Shown one piece after another: positions 52,252 to 62,013 of a stretch of DNA of 64,000 nucleotides. The stretch's first letter is position 1, and every line of letters starts with the position of its first letter. The DNA lies in contig BCKE01000056.1 in assembly GCA_001600495.1 (NCBI GenBank), positions 29,895-93,894 on the forward strand, written 5' to 3'. The translations under genes and the position numbers were made by a program. This stretch comes from Pilasporangium apinafurcum (Eukaryota > Oomycota > Peronosporomycetes > Pythiales > Pythiaceae). Below the pieces are notes generated by a model. That model saw only the letters and a list, made by a program, of their open reading frames with translations, was not told where the DNA came from and did not search any database.

Positions 52252-53410
52252 TTAATTGTACTGTATTTGGTAGTGCACAAGGTGCATCTTCATTGATTCT
52301 GGAGATATACCATCACAACACCAATCAGAACATGATAGGAGCGAGAGTAGACGCAGACATAAGTTTTTCGTCGAAAACATGCAACAGTAACTCACCGAAA
52401 GGACTTGATTATTATGTGTCGGTGTACATGGCACGACGATGCAGTAAAATTCTTCCTGCTGCTGTTGTTGATGATGATGATGCTTCTGGGGACGATTGCG
52501 GCGACTGCACAGGCAAGTCAGCAATGCCACAATACAAAGCATGGTGACTACTCCGACAAAACCCATGATTATAACCGTCTGCCACGCACTCAAGCCACCA
52601 TCATTTTTGGTGGATGTGAGTTCTACACGACAAGAAAGAATATTGACTACACTACTCATATAGATGCAGGAAAGTCTGATTTTTTTCTCTTACCAGTGGA
52701 CGATTCACTTGAAGGGCTAGCGCTTGAAGCAGACGGACGTGGTCCATTGTTGGGAGTACTTGAGCCTGAATCAGATGAAGTCTTCTCATTAATCCCAGAA
52801 GCCTCGTCTAAGAGAAAGCAAACACAGAGAGAAACGTTCAATGAATGAAAAAGTATGGCGAAATGGTATCCAAAGCACAACGATTACTGTTTGCTGATGA
52901 CGATGATGATGAAGAAGAAGAAGATCGAAATACACAGTCTCCTATACAATACCAAATCGACCCGTTAGCTAGTCTCGACCACGCAACCTGGATTTGCATT
53001 TTCTAAGAACTTACCACAGTAGTCACCAAATGGACAAGTCGTATCTGACAGCGTCGCGTACCCATATACGACACCGTCTTCTTCGGAAAAGCACAATCCG
53101 CAGGCGCAGTTAGAACCATCGCTCGCTGTCCTACCTAGCGCTATTTCCCACGTGCATACGCAACCCATTCCGTCGTTTAAGCTAAATCCATACCAAACGC
53201 TTGTGGAGCAAATGGAAGGGCACGGTTCCGCTCTCACTATTACGAGAAAAAAGCATGTGCAAGCACAAACAGCGATGGTCAGCCAAACAGTTCGTCCAAT
53301 TAGCCCATCGTGCGCTACAGAGGATAATAGTGATTACCTTGGTGTATTCTCGTGTATGCCAGGACATATATCCCCAAACATAATCCATATACTACAGATG
53401 AGTGCGGCAT
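52252..53410 (-). CDS. Receptor-like type I membrane protein, Cys-rich ectodomain (paralogue B)
   Basis: Exons 53410-53338, 53236-53015, 52941-52888, 52807-52694 and 52622-52252 join in frame to 277 residues. The order mirrors paralogue A: signal peptide (MPHSSVVYGLCLGIYVLAYT), a phase-1 intron after the signal exon, a Cys-rich domain (PCPSICSTSVWYGF, CVCTW, NCACGLCF, TCPFGDYC), a poly-Ser exon (GDCVFRSSSS), a Ser/Pro stalk, a membrane helix (IIMGFVGVVTMLCIVALLTCL) and a cytoplasmic tail with HHHHQQQQQ. Intron positions and phases agree with paralogue A, so the pair arose by duplication. It lacks the Thr-Pro exon. Function unknown. Confidence 0.75.
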
Positions 53411-53558
53411 ACTTTTGCTTCTCTTTATGTGTAAATGTGCACAAGTTACTCAAGGCAAAGGACCGGTAGCCAGTACTACTGAAGTAGCTGTCCCCATTTC
53501 CTGAAAATTTGGGTACCACTGTCCATTTTATTGTCACTTTGGATGTTTTGTGTGCTAC

Positions 53559-54300
53559 CTCAGGAGATCGAAAAATTATCAAGAGATACCAAAGTATCAA
53601 ATAATGGCTCCTGTTGTTTGTCTTCCAATTGGTCGACTTGGGTCTGACAAGTGCTTGGGCAAGCAGATATCTCGAGAAAGACAGCCCCGATACTTGGACC
53701 AGATTGGCCCAGGAATAAACATTCGTTCTTGAGAAAGATATTTTTCACGGCGTTGATATCGCGATCCACAGCCAAATTGCACGATGAGCACAAGACTTCT
53801 CTCTGTACTTGGATACTGTGGTTGATTCTCTCACAGCAAGAACATATTTTCGACGTGTAATATTCTTTGCATTCAATCACACGTCCTCCTAATCGCTCCA
53901 TCTTGTACTCCAGTATTTTCTTGAATTTATAGTGCGAGAACGTGAGCATTGCTCTCGAAACTTTGCTGGAAATCCGTTTTTGTTTCGAAGTCATCTTAGA
54001 TGTAGCAAACGTTGGAAACAGGAATTGATTGTAATTGTCCGATAACCGCTTTGAAACCTTGTGATGCATATCTGATATCATTGCTTTCATTCGATTGTAT
54101 AATCGAACAATCAATCGTTTTATGCGATAACGTTTGCGCTTGGACTTCTCATTCATCGACATTAACTTGAGACGATCAATCAAAAGACAGCGCATGAAAA
54201 TCTTGTATTTATCCTTGGGATCATTAACGCTCAAGGTTAACCCTTGGGGGTCGTATATCGTGATAAAATTACGAACTCCAGGATCGATCGCGCACAACCG
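53559..54300 (-). pseudogene. Fanzor copy with intact RuvC and zinc ribbon, 5' truncated
   Basis: An open frame at 54297-53560 carries RuvC-I CAIDPGVRNFITIYD, a helical region, FLFPTFATSKMTSKQKR, the segment MLTFSHYKFKKILEYKM, VIECKEYYTSKICSCCE (zinc ribbon with the candidate relocated glutamate), VLCSSCNLAVDRDINAVKN (RuvC-III) and a tail to the right end. An in-frame TAG lies just upstream and the N-terminal recognition region is missing, cut off where an inverted partner copy begins at about 54310. It is the best-preserved catalytic core of this family in the window. It cannot be active as it stands without the N-terminus. Confidence 0.82.
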
Positions 54301-54309
54301 CTAGCTGCA

Positions 54310-54835
54310 ACATGCAATGACAGCACTTGAACGATGCCATGTGATGACTCTTCATCTCTGGTACGTTATTCCACGTACTATCCATAGCTGTAGACTTTCA
54401 AATGCAGTGTGGTGACTGATTCTCATCTGTCTCACTTGTCAGTCTCACGACATCGATTTCGGTCGAAAGATATAATCAATTCGCATTACAAGCTGAAGAT
54501 GCTACTGAAGTACAAGATGGAAAGGACTGGAGAAAGAATGATCGAGTGTGAGGCACAGTATACAACAAAGGCTTGTTTCCAGTGTGGGAGAATCAACCAC
54601 CCGATGAAGCATCAAAAAGCCTTCGACTGCAACTTCGTCCTTGATAGAGATGTCAATGTTGTTAGAAACATCTTTCCCAAGAATGAACACTTATTCATTG
54701 AGTCCAGATATCGGAGATGTCTACTCCGCGGTTGTCTAGTCTTAGTTAGATTTTGCTGGTCAAGTCGGATCGAAACAAAAAATAGGAGATTGTCCTCGAG
54801 TTCCTCATATTTCGGTGTCTCATATGATCGAGACA
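54310..54835 (+). pseudogene. Truncated Fanzor 3' half, inverted partner
   Basis: Near-identical inverted copy of 25938-26445. It encodes YKLKMLLKYKMERTGERMI, CEAQYTTKACFQCGRINHP, FDCNFVLDRDVNVVRNIF and then the right end TGTCTCATATGATCGAGACA. The zinc ribbon and RuvC-III are intact here. Together with 53559-54300 it forms a back-to-back pair whose right ends point outward. Confidence 0.78.
54640..54835 (+). ncRNA. Putative Fanzor guide-RNA (omega-RNA) scaffold region
   Basis: In every copy in the window, the stretch from the DRDVN codons through about 170 bases of non-coding sequence to the ATGATCTCTTGAG-type right end is the most conserved part, even where the coding region is gone. In TnpB and Fanzor systems the guide scaffold overlaps the 3' end of the gene and stops at the right end, with the guide taken from flanking DNA. 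That a transcript is made here is inference. Confidence 0.35.
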
Positions 54836-54885
54836 TATAAACCCAAAATAAAGTAAATGTATCAAGGAAGTAATCACACACCATT

Positions 54886-57159
54886 ATGCTGTTTAGCAGG
54901 TTGGACAAAGCTGGACTTTGTAGATTTTTATTGGATGAAAATAATTTAATTTATGATTTTAAGCCAATAGATATAGTTCCCGCTATTTCTGAGAAACACA
55001 TGAGAACAGGAAAACAAAAAGCGATTATGACCGATAGCTTCTTCAAGGGCCTCTGTATCTGCACCACCGGCCTCGAACTACATGTCAAGGTAGCCAACAT
55101 GACTATATTATGCATCTTAGAAATGAAAAACACCCAGCCTGAGCGGATTCTGCGCTATTGTTTTCTTTGCAGGAACAAATCCGAAAGATCGTATTAGCGT
55201 GTGGTGGCGTTTTCCAGGATGATCTGGCGTTGGAAACCACAACGCATTTGATTGCAGACGTCGTTGGTACACAGAAACATCGCGTATGGCGCATTTCATC
55301 CTTCTATTAGTATTTTGTGTATACTAAACGTGGAGTTGAATGTTTTCTAATTGTATTTGATGTGATAGGCAGCTGTGGGTCGAAATGTGCACGTATGTAC
55401 GTCTCAATGGATCTTTGACAGTTTTCGAGCACATACGCTGCTCGATAAGGACGCATACCGTTTGCAACTCTTTGAAGGATTAGTTATCTGTACGACGGGG
55501 TTAGCATCACAATCACGGGACCAAGTTGAGCGGATCGCTACTCTTCATGGTGCCATCTACGATCCAAACCTCGAAATTGGTCATACAAGCGTGCTCATTG
55601 CCCAGGTAAGACTGCTTTTCACTCGCTAACATCCTGGCTTTATTTTACAACTTAGAAGTTGGTGAACATAATGTGGTTGTAAGCGCATTGGTGGAGCGAA
55701 ATATGAGGCTGCAATTGAGCATGGCATCCCAGTGGCACACATTTCGTGGCTGCATGCCTGCATCGAACACGATACATTACTGGAAGAAACCGAGTTTTCA
55801 CTGGAAAAAATTCTCCAACCCAGTCGACTATACGTGAAATTACAGGCAGAGATCAAAGAAATTATTTCGGCACTGCCTGATTTCATCCGGCGATACAATA
55901 AACTACATGTGGCTGCTGCTCAATATTGTGGTGGCGAAGATGATGACATAGATGCTGAAGTCTGCGATTGGATGGATCTATTTGAAGACTGTGTTTTCCA
56001 CTTGCTCGGATTCCCTCCGCATACACTAGCGATGCTGCAACACATTCTTCGCTCGTGCATGGGCACTATTTACTACGAGATGAACGTCGCTCATGTCACT
56101 CATGTGCTGGTGAGTCCATCTTTACAAGATTTGAAGGAATTAACTGCGTTGGAAGAGCAGATTGCTCAGGCAAATGCAGAAGCGCGAGTTCATTTGATGT
56201 CTGCAAAATGGGTGTTGGATAGTATCAAGTGCTTGAGGATTGAGCCTGAAGAGCTCTATCCTGTGGAAATTGATGAAGAGCATCACGTTGATGTAACAGT
56301 TTCACGTAATAGCGCGGTTAACACTGATGTATTGATGCAAAACGACGAAGAGGCAGGAGATCCAGTAGAAGAACTAGGGCAAGACGAAGACAATGAACTC
56401 TCTCAAGACCCTATACGTTCGGATTACCAACGGAAGAAGTTGGAAAAAGTTTTTAGCGGCAGTGCGTTTTTGCTGATCTGCCTGGATCCAAACGATCGAA
56501 AATTAATGTATCCCATGATCAAAGATATTCGTCATCGTGGTGGCGCACAAGCGATCGCACTGGACTATCGCGATCTGCCTCATCTAGACCCCATGGAGTT
56601 CTCTTTCCTCACGCACTTTGTAATTTGTAGTGGCGTGACGATAGAAGACCAAGTAGCGATGCAGCTGCAACAGCAGTTTACCAAAAGTCAACCAGTAGAA
56701 GAAGAAGAAAATGGCAACAACGATAATCAGCCGAAAAGAAAGAGGCGCAAACGCATTCGGTTTGTCTCGGACTTATGGGTGAATTGCTGTCTCAACGCTC
56801 AAGTGGTACTTTCTCATCAATCGCACGAGTTATTCTCGCTCACAGTCGATCAGCCACGCTCTATGTTTGTGCACCCGTTACCGCTCGATTGTTTCCGCAG
56901 AATTCGCGCCAGTACATCTGTATATGTGAATGTTGATCGTGTGGTGATCATGGAGCTGCTGCGCCTTGCCGGTGCAGATGTCACAACCAAGATGAGTAAA
57001 CGCAACACGCACTTAATTTGTTTGAAGAAAATTGGCATGAAATACGAAAAGGCCAAAGAATGGGGGATCGTCATTGTAACTGCGCGATGGGTTGTACAGA
57101 GCATGATGGCTGGTGAGCTATTGGATCATCAGTTAGAAGAATTTCAAGTCCAGAATTGA
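54886..57159 (+). CDS. Multi-BRCT protein, TopBP1/Rad4-like (4 exons)
   Basis: Exons 54886-55089, 55173-55283, 55369-55605 and 55684-57159 join to 675 residues. The true start may be M48 at 55027 (MTDSFFKGLCICTTG), because the first 47 residues follow directly on transposon sequence. BRCT-like units: FKGLCICTTG ... CTSQWIFDSF; FEGLVICTTG ... VAHISWLHACIE; FEDCVFHLLGF ... MSAKWVLDSIK; FLLICLDPND ... VSDLWVNCCL; and a last one with VNVDRVVIMELLRLAGADVT and VTARWVVQSM. Repeated BRCT arrays of this type bind phosphorylated repair and replication-initiation proteins. Exon 4 uses a TTGTAAG acceptor. A link to replication checkpoint function is inferred from the family. Confidence 0.8.
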
Positions 57160-57648
57160 TACACAACAGCAAGAGCATCTAAAGCTTGCCACGTGTAGAC
57201 TAAGAAACTCACGTTATACGTAAAAACATTGGCGACATGACCCGTAGGTGATATCTCAAATCAGAATCCTGAGAATAAAAAAATGGAGCGAGATTACTGC
57301 GGTGACGATTCTCCATATACAACTGCGAATGGTACTTGTCCTTGCGGGTTAATATTCGGAAAATGCGCTTAATACAATACGGAATAAGTTATTGCGTCGT
57401 CTCACTTTTCGTATCAATGCATCTTCATCGATTCAGTGTCTCTATCGTATGGGTTTATGCAAGGTCAAAGGGCAGAAACATCATCTCTGCAATGTTAGAA
57501 CGCTATTGTAAGTTTATAGCACGACAATTAAGAGAAGCAGGAATGGCCGGTTGTGGTGCTTTAGCGAGGGCAATACAGGCGAATTATCAACGTGAGTCAC
57601 GAATGCTATTGCAAGCAATTGTTACAGTACACGGAGTGATTCTTACAT
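57160..57648. other. Intergenic between convergent genes
   Basis: 3' flanks of the BRCT gene and of the large helical gene. A + strand open stretch beginning at 57336 runs into the antisense of the latter and is not believed. Confidence 0.5.
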
Positions 57649-60600
57649 TTATAACTCCTGCAGCAATAATTGATACGCATGATGCAAGACATCGTCCAAG
57701 TCTCTCCGTCGATTGTGAATATCTGACTTCTTTAGCACAGAGGGAGTCGCGAAGCTGCTACTGTAATTGGCACTAGGTGCCCCGCTCCCGCCTCCTTGTT
57801 TCTGCAGCTTCAGCAAAAACTGTACAAATTCGGCACTCAGTTCGGCATGCTGTGCGCAGGCACCGACAGCCAGTGGTAGCACCTCCTCCAGGAAAGCAGT
57901 GATCTGTGCTTGCCGACCATCTTCGGCTGCATTACTATTCCCGCCGGAAGATGATGTTGAGAGCTGAACGACATTCCTCAGTTTCTTCCAGATGAGCTTC
58001 ATCACATGCAGCACCGAATTGCTTTGACTAGGTTGGAAATACTTACCACACAAGGAAAAGAACAGCCGCAAGCGGAATCGCCACTTGGTTAGATCTTTCT
58101 CTGATATATCCATAATAAGGAAGTCAGTCAGGATGTTCTTAGATGACGATGAGGAGCTAGATCGACCAGTTGACCCAGAGCTTGTTGATTGATGATGCTG
58201 CATCCAATACTTCCATAGCAGTTCCATCGCTGGGACGTTGGCCAGCAAAACAGAAACCAGTGCTTCATCATAGCCCTGCAGGTGGATCGTCATGATCAAT
58301 TGATGCAGTGACGTAAACCCAGTTTCATTCTGAAGTAACTCATTTATCATCCCACAGATGATTCCATGACACTCTGCGACGATCACATCTTGATCAAAGC
58401 CACCTTTGCTTGTTGTCTGACGGAGTAAATCAAGAAGACCATGGACAATCAAGCATTCCTGAACAAGGAGATGCTGCTGAATCTGTGCAGTTTTACCACT
58501 GAGTGATGATGGCGTTGAACTGGCCTCTGTACCTTGCTGAGGTTGCTTGCGAGGATTTAGTGACGGATCGCACTTGGTTATATGTACAATTGCAGCTTCA
58601 TGGAAATCCCGGACAAGATGCAGAAGCAATCGTAGCAGCGAAGGAGTTCTGTACACAGAACTATGTGCGTCCTTAAGTAACCGAAAGGGTTCTTCAAGAA
58701 CATGGGTGTATGTGATGAGCTGGAGATCGCTTGATGCTTGCGATTTACCGCTTCCACGTTTTCCGTGCTTCTGGTACTGTTGCTGGTGCTTAAGCACCAA
58801 ATCAGGAACGCAAAGCGCATGCACCAGTTTCATTTGCAATCGATCCGGTTGTGTGTGCTCTTGTCGAACGCGGGTTTCATAGAGATTGGCGACTTGGACA
58901 CAAAATTCAGCACTCCCGACCTCTGTCACATCACTTTCTCCTTCATCAGACGCGTTACTTGACTGAGGTTGCAAGGAGGGAGATATGATAACAAATGGAA
59001 GCAAGCTGTCCACTAGTACTTCGAATTCGCGAATCAAAATGTACGCAGGTGCCATCTCCAGTTCCATCACGAACAAATTCACCGCCAGCCAAGATCTGTT
59101 AACCAAGGTAATTACTTTCGCCCTCGCTTTGTCTTCCGACTTACCAGCCAAACCATTGCCTGATAATTCCAGCAGGATTTGCTCACGCCTTCGGAACCAA
59201 CTTTCTTGGATCGCCTTATGGGTAACGCATTCACTTGTTAGTGGGCGAATGCCGTCCACCAGGTGTGGGTACTCTTCAATCATTAGTCGCTGTAGAGACG
59301 AGGCCACATATTCAAAATCTCCTCCAATTCCTCTATGCTTCATCACTTGCTGCAGGATGTTCCGCAGGGGAAGATAGGTAAGCTCATAGCTCAAGATGAT
59401 ATCACCTGTCGGCTGACAGGACTCCGGGGAAATTGCGCTGATCTTTGTACCACCCACCATCATTGCATATCGAATCCGCTGATTCAGTTGTAATGCGTAG
59501 GTGAGCACTAATGCTGCTCTTGCCCAAATGTGTCGATGCTCTGAAGAAGCAGCAGGGATATACTCTCCAGTCAACGCAGGAACAGATAGCCATTTCGTCA
59601 CGATAGAGCTACGTAATGGAATGATGGAGAGTTGCAAGAATGGTGTTTGTGCAATCGGGTACTCGAATGCCATGATGTAATTCTCAATCCATTCCATCAC
59701 CACATTCATCATGAGTGGATGCATCGGTAGAGTAACCTGTTCCATTTGATTTGCGAGCCATGCTTCCAGCTGCCGGCCGTGATGATGGCGCAAAAACGAT
59801 TTCTCGCTTAGTAGTCCGTACATCCCACGCAACGTCATCTCATGCAGCAAATTATGGTCCAACACGTTCACTTCAGGAACAACAGGGAATGTCAACACTT
59901 CTCGAGCCATAATGCTCTCAGTCAAAATCGGTTTCAGTACCACGTCTCCAAATACATGCAAATATTCTGCACGCAAGCTTTGCACGATCGGAAGGCCATC
60001 ATTACCAATGACTGACGAGAGAAATGGCACGAGTGAGGAAGACTTGGTGTAAAACAGCACGGCCGAGATGATAAACAGTGGGCATGCCGCTTTGGTGTTG
60101 TACAGTGAGAAGATGCACTGCTGTGAAAGCGTAGTAATAAGTTTCGTAGACTCGTCTCGTTGACTCGGGATCTTGTTAAGCGACGGTGCCAACGGGTAGC
60201 AAAGCAAGATAACCAAAGCGTACGCTAAGGTGACCACACGCGAACTTGGAGGAGCATACCCTTGGTTCTTGGAAATCTTGTCGAACCAGCGCAGTAGTTG
60301 CATAGTTTCTTGCTCTGAAGGATGGAAATTGCCGAGCACGATCAAACCAATGTAGACATTCAGCACGCATGTAAGTTTGTAGGACGTTGTATTTGATGCC
60401 TCCAGTTCCGCTAATAATTGCCGACGAAAATCATTAAGTGACTGGATAGAAGCTAGCTGAAAAGGTGTTTTGATTTTGACTTGATCACCACTTTCTTCAA
60501 GGCCGAGCCGTAGATATGTCGTCAACATCGATGGAGTTGGTGTCCCGTTCCCTCTTCGAGCCTCTTTTTTCATCAGCTCGTAGAAAAACAGCGCAGCCTC

Positions 60601-61587
60601 TTCACGTAAAGCTGAGATAGATGTCGTCACGCGAACCAGAATTGCCATTATCCAGAGTGATTCCATGTAACCACTCTCGCTTAACTTCGCTTGGATGTGT
60701 GTCGGAGCCAGTTGAGCGAGTACTAAGCACGCATCTTGAGCATATAGATATGTCATCGGCAGGGAAGTCGATAGTGTGAAAGCGCCATTTTCACTTTCGG
60801 TATGTGCAATGGGTAGTGGTAAATGCGCGACAACCTCAATAATAGTAGTGATCACTTCATCAATGCTGGACGGATCGTTAAGCACCAGACTCTTGAGTAA
60901 ATTTACACCCAGAGGGATATTCAAGCACAGCCGAACAATCGCTGGACGAGAGAAGAATGTCGCTGCCTGTTGAACCTGGGGATCTTTCGGTTTATTTGTA
61001 TTTTCCTGCAGAATAGCGCTTGTGAGTGTGTAATTGAGGATCACCGCCAATTCGTCTTCATAAATCTCATTCGCAAATAATTCGTTGCCGCGCACAAGCG
61101 ACGACAGTTGTTGTTGCTGTTGTTGATGGTGCTGTACGTGTTGTTGCTGATACGTGTGCGTGTAGATTTCGCTCAGCACTAAACGTGCGCGATCGCGGAC
61201 AGTTCCATTCTCAAATCGACGATACGCTGGCAAGACATTCGTCCCATCCAGTTGCGCCTGCTGTTGGTCTCTGAGCTGTTGATGGATATACTGCTCAATA
61301 TCCGCAAAACTAAGTGTCTGGAACACCGTAGCATACTCTCGTAGCGTATTGACTTGCTCATAATCTACCAATATTGACCCAAGCTCGCCCTTGTGTTGAT
61401 CAAATCGAGTCGAGTGTCTCGCTGTCCGCCGCGTTTCTTCCAGCCGTGTAAGCAGTGGGAGAATGGGTGTCAGCAGTAGTTCATCATCCTTTCCTCCCGT
61501 TAGTTTAGTTTGAAGGCGCGGAATGTCTCCCGTCATCACCAGCGAGAGCACATCCTGAGTAGTCTGCTCTCCCTTCGTCCTCTCCAT
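57649..61587 (-). CDS. Large alpha-helical protein, possibly Nup188/205-like
   Basis: 1312 residues from ATG 61587 (MERTKGEQTTQDVLSLVM); an upstream in-frame ATG at 61629 would add 14. It is almost wholly helical, without signal peptide or catalytic motif, and has Gln/His repeats near 170-185 and Ser runs near 1170. The early region (VRDRARLVLSEIYTHTY, then IYEDELAVILNYTL) and overall solenoid look recall the scaffold nucleoporins Nup188 and Nup205, which are often 1300-2000 residues. I cannot make that certain; another HEAT-type scaffold is possible. Single exon; converges on the BRCT gene. Confidence 0.5.
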   Translation of the reverse strand: MERTKGEQTTQDVLSLVMTGDIPRLQTKLTGGKDDELLLTPILPLLTRLEETRRTARHSTRFDQHKGELGSILVDYEQVNTLREYATVFQTLSFADIEQYIHQQLRDQQQAQLDGTNVLPAYRRFENGTVRDRARLVLSEIYTHTYQQQHVQHHQQQQQQLSSLVRGNELFANEIYEDELAVILNYTLTSAILQENTNKPKDPQVQQAATFFSRPAIVRLCLNIPLGVNLLKSLVLNDPSSIDEVITTIIEVVAHLPLPIAHTESENGAFTLSTSLPMTYLYAQDACLVLAQLAPTHIQAKLSESGYMESLWIMAILVRVTTSISALREEAALFFYELMKKEARRGNGTPTPSMLTTYLRLGLEESGDQVKIKTPFQLASIQSLNDFRRQLLAELEASNTTSYKLTCVLNVYIGLIVLGNFHPSEQETMQLLRWFDKISKNQGYAPPSSRVVTLAYALVILLCYPLAPSLNKIPSQRDESTKLITTLSQQCIFSLYNTKAACPLFIISAVLFYTKSSSLVPFLSSVIGNDGLPIVQSLRAEYLHVFGDVVLKPILTESIMAREVLTFPVVPEVNVLDHNLLHEMTLRGMYGLLSEKSFLRHHHGRQLEAWLANQMEQVTLPMHPLMMNVVMEWIENYIMAFEYPIAQTPFLQLSIIPLRSSIVTKWLSVPALTGEYIPAASSEHRHIWARAALVLTYALQLNQRIRYAMMVGGTKISAISPESCQPTGDIILSYELTYLPLRNILQQVMKHRGIGGDFEYVASSLQRLMIEEYPHLVDGIRPLTSECVTHKAIQESWFRRREQILLELSGNGLAGKSEDKARAKVITLVNRSWLAVNLFVMELEMAPAYILIREFEVLVDSLLPFVIISPSLQPQSSNASDEGESDVTEVGSAEFCVQVANLYETRVRQEHTQPDRLQMKLVHALCVPDLVLKHQQQYQKHGKRGSGKSQASSDLQLITYTHVLEEPFRLLKDAHSSVYRTPSLLRLLLHLVRDFHEAAIVHITKCDPSLNPRKQPQQGTEASSTPSSLSGKTAQIQQHLLVQECLIVHGLLDLLRQTTSKGGFDQDVIVAECHGIICGMINELLQNETGFTSLHQLIMTIHLQGYDEALVSVLLANVPAMELLWKYWMQHHQSTSSGSTGRSSSSSSSKNILTDFLIMDISEKDLTKWRFRLRLFFSLCGKYFQPSQSNSVLHVMKLIWKKLRNVVQLSTSSSGGNSNAAEDGRQAQITAFLEEVLPLAVGACAQHAELSAEFVQFLLKLQKQGGGSGAPSANYSSSFATPSVLKKSDIHNRRRDLDDVLHHAYQLLLQEL

Positions 61588-61629
61588 TTTGCCCCCTGCT
61601 TTTCGTGAGCTGTTGTACCAGCACCTCAA

Positions 61630-62013
61630 GAATGAAGGTCATTTCTCATTAAGTACGTTTTGTTTGGTCATTAAGTTCGGTCACTCATTTGCCTGAGGAG
61701 CATATCACAACGAATTCGCTGTCTAGCCAAAGCTTAGCAGCGCTCTTGCTGATGGACAAGATCAAGACGGTAGTAACTGGAACCTGTGTAGTCGAGTTTC
61801 ACTCAAGTGTTTGTCAAGTTTGAAGGGATAAACTGAAGTCGATCTGTTTTCTCGCGACAATCATGCCGTACGTGGTCCCGCGAAAGGTGCCACTTAATGT
61901 CCATTAAATTTCGTCATAAAGAATTAAGGTTGTACTAAACGCCAGTTTGATCAAGCAGCATTCATTTTCACGCTGCAAGCCACTGTCCCCAATGTGATGC
62001 TTTAACTGAAAAT
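61630..62013. other. Intergenic, no gene seen
   Basis: Upstream flank of the helical gene and 3' flank of the dehydratase. Nothing recognised. Confidence 0.5.

Noticed and set aside
57336-57776. Plus-strand open frame of 146 codons
   Set aside because: No domain; its 3' part is antisense to the coding end of the large helical gene, and composition is not protein-like.
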